Positions 57,766 to 64,000 of a stretch of DNA of 64,000 nucleotides are shown in pieces. The notes under the pieces were generated by a model. The model saw only the letters and a program-made list of their open reading frames with translations, was not told the origin of the DNA and made no database searches. The DNA lies in assembly GCF_017876755.1 (NCBI RefSeq), contig NZ_JAGIOO010000001.1, positions 1,178,001 to 1,242,000 on the forward strand, read 5' to 3'. The translations under genes and the position numbers were made by a program. The stretch comes from Crossiella equi (GTDB taxonomy: Bacteria > Actinomycetota > Actinomycetes > Mycobacteriales > Pseudonocardiaceae). Each line of letters begins with the position of its first letter. The first letter of the stretch is position 1.

Positions 57766-59330
57766 TCACCGGCGAACTTCCTCCTTCACCCGGGTGAAAG
57801 CACCGCGCTGCCACTGGAGCCACGTGGTGACGGGGACGTCCGCCTTGCCCGTGCGGCTCTGGTCCCGCCAGGTGAGACTGTGCACGACCAGCAGACCGTC
57901 GGCCCCCACTGACACCCCGGTCGGCCACAACCCTGCCGGTGCGGCCCCGGGTTCACCTCGCAGCAAAGCCTGCACCAGGACCGGAGAGTCCGGGGAGGAT
58001 GCGCCGTCGTAGACCAACACCTCGCCCGGCACAGGAGAACGCAGGTAGCTGCAGGTGATGGCAAGCAGGGCGTCCTTGTGGCCGTCGCCGGTCACGTCCA
58101 GGAACAGCGCCTGCCCGATGACGGGACCGTAACCATCCGCTCCTCGGCACACCGCGCGGTTGACCTTGGTCGGCCAGTCCACCGCCCCGAGCTGCCCGTG
58201 GGGGTGTCCTCGCACATGCTGCGCGCGGGTCCGGTCGACGTGGTGCAGTCCCGGACGAACGCACTCCACCGCACTTCCACCGCCGCGTCGATGAAGGTCT
58301 TGCTCCGTCCGGTGGTGAAGACCGCCACCGAGGGACCGTCCCGGAACACGAGCGCGCCGTCGCGCCTGGCCGGGCGCGACCTCAGCACCCGGGCGAGCAC
58401 CTCCGGATCGTCCAGCACCAGTGAGTCCTGGGGCACTGCGACCTGGTGGTCCAGCACCACCGGTCCGGGCATCGCCGAGCGCAACCAGCTGGCATCGCCC
58501 CGGCAGGCCGCATCGTGCAGGCCGATCAGTCGCCCCGCCTCCCCGGAGCGGGCGTTTGGTGCGGTGGCGTCCCGGTCCGGGTACGGCATGTCGGCGGCAG
58601 CGACGACCGGGGACCCACAGCCACCACCGGATGGGGCTGAGCGGCCGAACTCGGTGCCCAGCACCGGGTCCCAGGCGCGGGCAAGGTTTCGCAGGACCTC
58701 GGTCACGGCGGCTACCGAGGTGTCGTTGTGCGCGCCCGCGGTGCTGGTGACCTGCAGGCCCCATTCCTGTGAGGAGCTGAAGGTCCAGATGCTGTGGGCG
58801 TTGTTCGCGTTGCCGAGACGGTAGGCGGCACCCGCGCCACCGAACCACGGGGTGTCCAGCTTGGTCCAGGTGCTCCGCCAGGCCGGGGCCGGGGAGTGCG
58901 TGCAGTGCCGCGCCGCTCGCAGGCCCTGTTCGACAGCGACGACCGCTCCGGGCTTGATCCGGTACAGCAGTACGTAGACCAGGCCAGTGTTGTCCTGCAC
59001 GCCGTACGCGATCGACACCACCGGAGTGCGGTCGCTGAGCACCTCCGTGAGCTCCGCGCTCGCGCACTCCGCCGGCAACGGCTCATGGTCACGGTTGTGC
59101 TCGGGCTCGTCCTCACGGGTGTGGAACGGCCCTTGCCAGGCCGCGGGCGCCGCCTTGTACAGCGCCTGCACCTGCGCAGACCGAATCTTGAACATCGACA
59201 GATCCGCGGCGGTCCGCGCGGGTTCTGCCGCCGAACCGAGCAACCCGATGCCCACACCGGCCGCGGCGACCACAGCGAGCACGAGCAACCGCAGGCCCAC
59301 AACCCCCCGCCCGCTCACAGACACCCCCAC
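57766..59330 (-). pseudogene. Membrane-anchored protein with FG-GAP-like C-terminus, broken by one frameshift
   Basis: The first frame (59330-58092) starts with a membrane anchor (LRLLVLAVVAAAGVGIGLLG) and runs about 375 residues to MCEDTP. The coherent sequence then continues in another frame from HGQLGAVDWPTKVNRAVCRG to a stop at 57766, including LFLDVTGDGHKDALLAITC, an FG-GAP-like calcium loop. The shift lies in a run of five C near 58195; one more C restores a protein of about 521 residues. It may be a true mutation, a phase-variable tract or a sequencing error. The family is unknown. The downstream membrane-protein gene suggests a joint envelope function. Confidence 0.7.
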
Positions 59331-59932
59331 ACGCGACGTTCGATCACTCAGCGAGATCAGTTCATCACCCAGGTGATGCTACCGGCGGTCTGGTCACGGC
59401 GGGGGCGGTTTGGCTCCAGCGGTCATCAGCTTCGCCTCGCAGGATGAGCGGATGCCCGGCCGCTGCCCGGTACCGAAGGCGCTACCTCGGGTTTCCCGAG
59501 ACAGGGACGCCACAGCGCCCGACCGAGGCCGGTCCCGATCTACCCAGTGTCGCGGTTGTCCGCAGCCAGCGAAACCGTCGGCCAGGATGACGTGGCCAGG
59601 CTTGAGCGCCACAAGCAGGCCACGGCGACCCGTTGTCGCCCGCCACCGCGGAACGAGTAGATGCCGCGAGGTCTGGCCCGGGCGACCGGCCTGCCACACA
59701 GCCCCGACGATGCGCTGCCGCACGGATTCGCGCGACTGTCCGGCCGCCGCTGGAGCGAGGCCCTGAACAGGTGGCCGTGGCCGTGCACGTGCCCGCGCAG
59801 CTGCCCCGGGCGCACCACCCGGCCCCCCAGCGGTCTGGTGGGGACAGTGCGCGAGTGGGTGCGGACGCTGCCACGGAGTCGTGGCTGAACTGGTTGCGAT
59901 CGGCGTGAGGGTGTTGCGGGCCTTCGGTGCTG
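59331..59932. other. 602-bp region without a supported gene
   Basis: Open frames on both strands here lack coherent protein sequence. On the minus strand a stretch reading GHVILADGFAG resembles the LADxxF motif of IS4-type transposases, with upstream pieces that could be a decayed N-terminus, but no frame holds together. The first 60 bp presumably hold the promoter of the frameshifted gene. Confidence 0.4.
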
Positions 59933-60805
59933 TCAGCGCAGGCCCTGCTTCTCCAGGAAACCGGTGATGATGGCAGCGACCTCGTGCAGGTGGGTTTCCA
60001 GGAGGAAGTGGCCGCCGTCCAGGAGGTGGAGTTCGGTGTTGGGCTGGTCCCTGGTGAAGGCCTTGGCGCCTTCCGGGCCGAAGATCTCGTCGTTGCGGCC
60101 CCAGACGGCCAGGACCGGGATGTCCTTGGTGCGCAGCAGGTTGTGGAGTTCCGGGTAGAGCGGGGGGTTGGTGGCGTAGTCCAGGAAGAGCTTGAGCTGG
60201 ATCTTGTCGTTGCCCGGGCGGGAGATCTGGGTGTGGTCGTGCAGCCAGGTGTTCGGGTCGACCAGCGACTCGTCCGGAACGCCGTGCAGGTACTGCCACT
60301 TGATGGCGTCCAGGCTCAGGGCTTCGCTGATGCCCTTGGCGGTTTCCGGGGTCTGGGCGCGGTGGTAGGCCCAGACCGGCTCCCAGAAGGCGGGGACGAA
60401 GCCCTCTTCGTAGCCGTTGCCGTTCTGGGTGATGATGCCCGTAATGGCGTCCGGGTTGCGCAGGGCCAGGCGCCAGCCCACCGGGGCGCCGTAGTCCTGG
60501 ACGTAGATCGTGTAGCAGGTCACACCCAGGTCGGAGAGCAGGGCCTCGGTGAGGTCGGCCAAGGCTTCGAAGGTGTAGTCGAAGTCCTCGGCGGACGGGG
60601 CGTCCGAGTGGCCGAAGCCCAGGTAGTCCGGGGCGATCACTCGGTTGCGGTCAGCCAGCAGGGGGATCAGGTTGCGGAACATGAACGAGCTGGTCGGGTA
60701 GCCGTGGAGCAGGACCACGACCGGGGCGTCCTGCGGGCCCGCCTCGCGGTAGAAGAGGCGGTGGCCTTGCACGGTGGTGTGGCGGTGGTGGACCCGGACG
60801 GACAT
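59933..60805 (-). CDS. Alpha/beta hydrolase with Asp nucleophile (haloalkane-dehalogenase/epoxide-hydrolase type)
   Basis: A 290-residue hydrolase. The oxyanion hole is LLHGYPTSSFMFRNLIP, the nucleophile elbow YVQDYGAPVGWRLAL near residues 101-115 has Asp in place of Ser, and the terminal LLDGGHFLLET carries the catalytic His. This pattern is shared by haloalkane dehalogenases and epoxide hydrolases; halide-binding Trp residues are not clear. The ATG at 60805 has AAGGAG upstream. A perfect hairpin separates it from the upstream CGNR regulator gene, which reads in the same direction. Confidence 0.87.
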   Translation of the reverse strand: MSVRVHHRHTTVQGHRLFYREAGPQDAPVVVLLHGYPTSSFMFRNLIPLLADRNRVIAPDYLGFGHSDAPSAEDFDYTFEALADLTEALLSDLGVTCYTIYVQDYGAPVGWRLALRNPDAITGIITQNGNGYEEGFVPAFWEPVWAYHRAQTPETAKGISEALSLDAIKWQYLHGVPDESLVDPNTWLHDHTQISRPGNDKIQLKLFLDYATNPPLYPELHNLLRTKDIPVLAVWGRNDEIFGPEGAKAFTRDQPNTELHLLDGGHFLLETHLHEVAAIITGFLEKQGLR

Positions 60806-60818
60806 GGGTAACTCCTTC

Positions 60819-60850
60819 GAGGCGGTTTGCCGGTTAGAGCAAACCGCCTC
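60819..60850. promoter_or_regulatory. Hairpin or operator between the CGNR gene and the hydrolase
   Basis: GAGGCGGTTTGC (60819-60830) pairs with GCAAACCGCCTC (60839-60850), a perfect 12-bp stem with an 8-nt loop, directly upstream of the hydrolase ribosome site. The loop carries GGTTAGAG, whose complement CTCTAACC recurs upstream of the CGNR gene (61403-61410), and CTAACCTG recurs at 60855-60862. It may be both a terminator of the CGNR transcript and a regulatory site. Confidence 0.5.
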
Positions 60851-60888
60851 GGGGCTAACCTGTCAAATCGGCTTAGGGGGTTAGGCGG

Positions 60889-61392
60889 TCAGTTCTCGCG
60901 GGAGCGCTGGTAGTGCCGTCTCGCCTTCATGCGGTTGCCGCACAGCGCCATCGAGCACCAGCGCGCGTTGTTGGCCTTGCTGCGGTCGACCAGGAAACGG
61001 GCGCAGTCCGGGTTCGCGCACGGGCGCATGCGGCCCGGGTACCTGCTCTCGAACTGGGCCCACGCCATCACCACGTGCACCGCCACCGAGCGGGCCGAGT
61101 CGCTGTCCATCAGCCACCGCACCTCGCCGTTCGCCAGGTCCGGGGTCGCCTGCACCTCGCGCAGGAACACCATCAGCGAGCCCGCGCCCTCCTCGCCCCG
61201 GACCACAGCCTTCAACGCCTCCCGCACCTCGCGCAGCGCGCGTGCCGAGTTGCCCTGGACCGGCCAGCCCAGGGCCTGGAGCCAGGTCCGGGCGCCCTCG
61301 GCGTCGGCGAGCTGGTCGGTGGGCACGCCGTCCACCACCGGGGTCGTGTTCAGCAATGCCAGCACCAGGGCCTCGTCCACGGCCTGCACCAC
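60889..61392 (-). CDS. CGNR zinc-finger transcriptional regulator
   Basis: A 167-residue protein with the C-terminal CGNR finger: MRPCANPDCARFLVDRSKANNARWCSMALCGNRMKARRHYQR, with four zinc-binding Cys, typical of ABATE-domain regulators. The N-terminal 110 residues are the helical ABATE-like ligand domain (VLALLNTTPVVDG, SARALREVREALKAVVRG). The start is GTG 61392. It lies 84 bp upstream of the alpha/beta hydrolase in the same direction and is probably its regulator, given shared CTCTAACC elements. Confidence 0.9.
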   Translation of the reverse strand: MVQAVDEALVLALLNTTPVVDGVPTDQLADAEGARTWLQALGWPVQGNSARALREVREALKAVVRGEEGAGSLMVFLREVQATPDLANGEVRWLMDSDSARSVAVHVVMAWAQFESRYPGRMRPCANPDCARFLVDRSKANNARWCSMALCGNRMKARRHYQRSREN

Positions 61393-61430
61393 GGGTAACC
61401 ACCTCTAACCTGCCTGTGCGCACGAACAGG

Positions 61431-62129
61431 TTACGCCACGCGGCGAGCCAGGGTGGCCGCCGAGCCGAGCAGGCCCACCAGCACGAGCCCGGCCAGCACC
61501 AGCGGTGCGGTCGCGGCCTCCGGCACGGTGAACGCCGAGGCCGTGCCGGTCAAAGGCAGCAGCGAGATCGGCACGTCCAGGAGACCGCCCAGCAGGTTCT
61601 CCGCCAGCAGCGCCCACACCGCGAACAGCCCCACCGCGACCGCCGTGTGCCGCAGCAGACCGCCCAGCGCCAGCCCGGCCAGGGCCGCCAGCATCGACAG
61701 CAGCACCGTGTTGCCGAAGAGCGCCACCACATCGGTCGTACTGCCCGCCGGACTACCGCCCGCGACCAGGACCACCGCCAGCCCGGAGGAGGCGAACAGC
61801 AGGCCGCCCAGCAGGCCCAGTGCGGCGAGCACCGCGGCCTTGGCCGCCGTCACCACCGCCGGGCGGCGCAGTACCAGGCGCGTGGCCACGATCGTGCCGT
61901 GCTGGAAGTCCGTGGTGAACGCGCACGCGCCCAGCGCCGCCACCAGCAGCACCGCCACCCGCACCGGCAGGCCCATCGTGGCCGCGTAGGCGTCCATCAT
62001 GCCCAGGTCCCGCTTCGAGCCCCAGAGCAATCCCGCCGCGAGCACGACCGCGACGCCCGCCAGCAACAGCACCCAGGTCGAGCGCAGCGAACGCACCCGG
62101 TGCCACTCGTAGGCCAGCCCGCGCGTCAC
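61431..62129 (-). CDS. ABC-2-type permease subunit
   Basis: A 232-residue membrane protein with six predicted helices. TRGLAYEWHRVRSLRSTWVLLLAGVAVV opens like ABC-2 permeases that carry the R-S-T-W cytoplasmic element, and FTTDFQHGTIVATRLVLRRPAVVTAAKAAV is the family's coupling segment. The GTG at 62129 overlaps the stop of the ATPase gene (4 bp). With the ATPase it forms a two-gene exporter; the substrate is unknown. Confidence 0.85.
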   Translation of the reverse strand: MTRGLAYEWHRVRSLRSTWVLLLAGVAVVLAAGLLWGSKRDLGMMDAYAATMGLPVRVAVLLVAALGACAFTTDFQHGTIVATRLVLRRPAVVTAAKAAVLAALGLLGGLLFASSGLAVVLVAGGSPAGSTTDVVALFGNTVLLSMLAALAGLALGGLLRHTAVAVGLFAVWALLAENLLGGLLDVPISLLPLTGTASAFTVPEAATAPLVLAGLVLVGLLGSAATLARRVA

Positions 62130-63028
62130 AGGGCGCCCCGGTGCTGCGCGGTGTGGGCGGTCGCGGCCATGAAGGCCTCCTCCAGGTCGCTGCGGCGGAC
62201 GAACAGTTCCAGCACCGGGATGCCTTCCCGCGCGATGACCTCGCCCACCTGGTCGGTGTTGTCGGTGTTGATCTCCAGCACGGCCGGGGACGGCTGCCGC
62301 ACCGGGAGCCCGGTGCCGGCCAGCGCCTGCGCCAGGCGGGCCGCCTCCGGGGTGCGCACCACCACGGTGCTGCTCGTGTGCCCGGCCACGAACTCCGCCA
62401 TCGAACCGGCCGAGAGCAGCCGCCCGCCGCCGATCACGATCACGTCCTGTGCCAGCAACGCCATCTCGGCCAGCAGGTGCGAGGAGGCGAACACGGTCCG
62501 CCCCTCCGCGGCCAGCCGCTGCGCGAAGTGGCGGAACCAGCGCACGCCCTCGGGGTCCAGGCCGTTGGCGGGCTCGTCCAGGATCAGGTACTGCGGATCG
62601 CCCAGCAACGCGGTGGCCAGCCCCAGGCGCTGCCGCATGCCCAGGCTGAACTGCCCGACCCGCTGCCCCGCCACGGTGCCGAGCCCGACGAGGTCGAGCA
62701 CCTCGCCGACCCGGGTGGCGGGCAGCCCTCCCCCGGCCGCGACCATGCGCAGGTGTGCCCGCGCGGTGCGGGCCGGGTGCACGGCGCCCGGGTCGACGAG
62801 CGCGCCGACGGTGCGCAGCGGATCGGGCAGCTCCTGGTAGGCCACGCCCCCGAACGTGGCCCGTCCCGAACCCGGCAGGAGCCCGAGCATCAGCTTGATG
62901 GCGGTGGACTTGCCCGCGCCGTTCGGTCCGAGGAACCCGGTGACGGCGCCGGGCCGCACGGTGAACGACAGGTCGTGCACCCCACCACCTCCCCGGAACT
63001 GCCGGGTCAGACCTTCCACAACGATCAT
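62126..63028 (-). CDS. ABC transporter ATP-binding protein
   Basis: A 300-residue ABC ATPase. Walker A is FLGPNGAGKSTAIKLMLGLL near residue 36, the signature QFSLGMRQRLGLATALLGDP, Walker B YLILDEPANGLDP, and the switch His is in FASSHLLAEM. The C-terminal 70 residues (VVVRTPEAARLAQALAG, LEEAFMAAT) are the DUF4162-like regulatory tail seen in drug-exporter ATPases. The ATG at 63028 has GGAGGG upstream. It is the first gene of the exporter operon. Confidence 0.92.
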   Translation of the reverse strand: MIVVEGLTRQFRGGGGVHDLSFTVRPGAVTGFLGPNGAGKSTAIKLMLGLLPGSGRATFGGVAYQELPDPLRTVGALVDPGAVHPARTARAHLRMVAAGGGLPATRVGEVLDLVGLGTVAGQRVGQFSLGMRQRLGLATALLGDPQYLILDEPANGLDPEGVRWFRHFAQRLAAEGRTVFASSHLLAEMALLAQDVIVIGGGRLLSAGSMAEFVAGHTSSTVVVRTPEAARLAQALAGTGLPVRQPSPAVLEINTDNTDQVGEVIAREGIPVLELFVRRSDLEEAFMAATAHTAQHRGAL

Positions 63029-63200
63029 CTCTGCCCTCCGTGGGGATCGGTCCCCACCGAGGCTGCCCACGCGAAGGCCCCGCGACATCGGCGCCAGCGG
63101 TACGGCGGCGTACGACTTTCGGGCAAGTGGCGGTTGCCGTCCAGGGCTACAACGTTGCAAACTGGCAGCTCAGGCCCATGGCACTCTTGGGGGAGAATCC

Positions 63201-64000
63201 ATGCGGACATCAGTCGTCGCCGTGTCGGCGGCACTCACGCTCAGCGCCATCGGACTCGTACCGGCCTCCGCCTCGCCCGTCGGCGGAGCCTGCGCCTGGC
63301 ACGCCACCGAGGTGGCCGCGCCGAAGGGCCACGAGGCCCGTTTCCTCACCGTCACCGGGGCGGACGGCCGAGGCGACTACTCCGGCTACCACGCCCCGAC
63401 CAGCGCCGACATCGGGTTCATCCGCTGGCACAACGGGATCCCGGAGGTGCAGAAGGCCCCGCCGGGCGCGGAGGACCCGCTGCCCCGGGACGAGAACGGC
63501 TCGGGCACCGTGGCGCTCACCGCGCTGCGGCCGGGCGGGGAACGCGCGCCGTACCTGCAACGCCGCGACGGCACCTACCAGGCCCTGCCCGTACCGCCCG
63601 GGCTCGCTGACGCCGAGGTGGTGGCCGTCAACGACCGGGGTGATGCCGTCGGCAACGCGGTGCGCACCACGGACAACCGGCGGGTCGTCGTGCTGTGGCC
63701 GCACATCGGCATCGGCCCCGGCCCGGTCGTGCTCGACCCGCCGGAGCTGCCGTACCCGGTGGCGATCGACCTCGACGAGGACGGCTCGCTGCTGCTGGGC
63801 GGCGGCTACGACGCCTACCTCTGGCGCACCGGCACGCTGACCAAGCTGCCCGAGCCGAGGTTCCCGACCATCGCGCGGGGCCTGGCCGGTGGCCTGGCGG
63901 TGGGCATGGACCTCAACCAGCCGACCGTGCGCGCCTGGCTGTGGGACACCGTCGGTGGCAAGGTCGGCTACCTGGACCGCAGCGGCATCGCCGAGTCGGT
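63201..64000 (+). CDS. Secreted, propeller-like protein, 3' truncated
   Basis: At least 266 residues, running off the window. A Sec signal peptide (MRTSVVAVSAALTLSAIGLVPASAS) with cleavage near residue 25 is followed by repeats of the type VVAVNDRGDAVGNAV, AIDLDEDGSLLLGGGYDAYLWRTG, and VGMDLNQPTVRAWLWD. This is the recurrent N-xxG-xxVG-x-W pattern of HAF/propeller-type extracellular proteins. The ATG at 63201 has GGGGGAG upstream. The function is unknown; it is divergent from the ABC exporter. Confidence 0.82.
   Translation, partial: MRTSVVAVSAALTLSAIGLVPASASPVGGACAWHATEVAAPKGHEARFLTVTGADGRGDYSGYHAPTSADIGFIRWHNGIPEVQKAPPGAEDPLPRDENGSGTVALTALRPGGERAPYLQRRDGTYQALPVPPGLADAEVVAVNDRGDAVGNAVRTTDNRRVVVLWPHIGIGPGPVVLDPPELPYPVAIDLDEDGSLLLGGGYDAYLWRTGTLTKLPEPRFPTIARGLAGGLAVGMDLNQPTVRAWLWDTVGGKVGYLDRSGIAES

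Noticed and set aside
59394-60299. 301-codon minus-strand frame overlapping the hydrolase
   Set aside because: Repetitive Pro/Gly/Arg composition and overlap with the well-supported hydrolase in another frame; a transposase-like LADGF motif alone is not enough.
1-64000. tRNA, rRNA, CRISPR arrays and riboswitches
   Set aside because: Read for regular direct repeats with spacers, CCA-ended cloverleafs and conserved rRNA stretches; none was seen. Weak or unusual structured RNAs could be missed without computation.

Overview
This 64 kb window is very GC-rich with almost saturated open frames. It carries typical filamentous-actinomycete content: a large AfsR/SARP regulator, a mycothiol-dependent-type maleylpyruvate isomerase, a YtrA-type GntR with an ABC system, GTGA start/stop overlaps, many GTG/TTG starts, Tat-type signals and remnants of a modular polyketide synthase. 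A member of the Pseudonocardiales or a close relative is the best guess, but no rRNA or marker gene is present to fix the genus.

Layout. 1-9.1 kb: an SRPBCC-like gene end, a BLUF photoreceptor, an esterase plus acyl-CoA-ligase operon with a divergent TetR and twin palindromic boxes, a fossil region (polyketide-synthase and FAD-monooxygenase fragments), a LysR regulator, a kelch protein, a short squalene/phytoene-synthase-like enzyme and an exported RidA. 9.1-13.6 kb: a complete gentisate ring-cleavage operon (aromatic-acid transporter, gentisate dioxygenase, fumarylpyruvate hydrolase, maleylpyruvate isomerase) under a divergent IclR regulator with a clear operator. 13.6-20.7 kb: an aminoglycoside-phosphotransferase-like gene, a Smr-domain protein, an exported VanX-like dipeptidase, a PepSY membrane protein, an AfsR/SARP giant and a TetR. 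20.9-25.4 kb: a Tat-exported flavin amine oxidase whose two halves are circularly permuted, a nucleotide kinase, and a tightly coupled three-gene operon (unknown protein, deoxyribosyltransferase-like protein, phosphoribosyltransferase) that looks like an undescribed nucleotide-centred system.

25.5-37.3 kb: an esterase/TetR pair, a DUF1062 protein, a P450, a LuxR regulator, a class A beta-lactamase lipoprotein divergent from a LysR gene coupled to a second SxxK/SDN/KTG hydrolase, a GntR-ABC operon with two tandemly duplicated permeases, and a GT87 glycosyltransferase. 37.3-40.6 kb is a mobile-element nest: an intact IS630 element inserted at CTAG, and an IS982 element that splits an older, decayed IS701-type transposase. 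40.6-46 kb: an efflux pump, a thioredoxin-reductase-like flavoprotein, an XRE-cupin regulator, a His-rich methyltransferase and a DUF1684-SnoaL fusion, with palindromic boxes between them. 46-55.5 kb: a peptidase remnant, a VanZ-RDD membrane protein, a lipoprotein, an MmyB-like regulator, a metallo-beta-lactamase-fold hydrolase, a second type-B carboxylesterase, oxidoreductases and a NarL-type two-component pair. 55.5-59.9 kb: decayed genes and a two-gene envelope operon, one member frameshifted. 59.9-64 kb: an alpha/beta hydrolase with a CGNR regulator, an ABC exporter and the start of a secreted propeller-like protein.

The most unusual items are the circularly permuted amine oxidase, the nucleotide-handling triad, the polyketide-synthase fossil, and an 11-bp palindrome TCCACWGTGGA that occurs five times in unrelated genes, once in a different reading frame.
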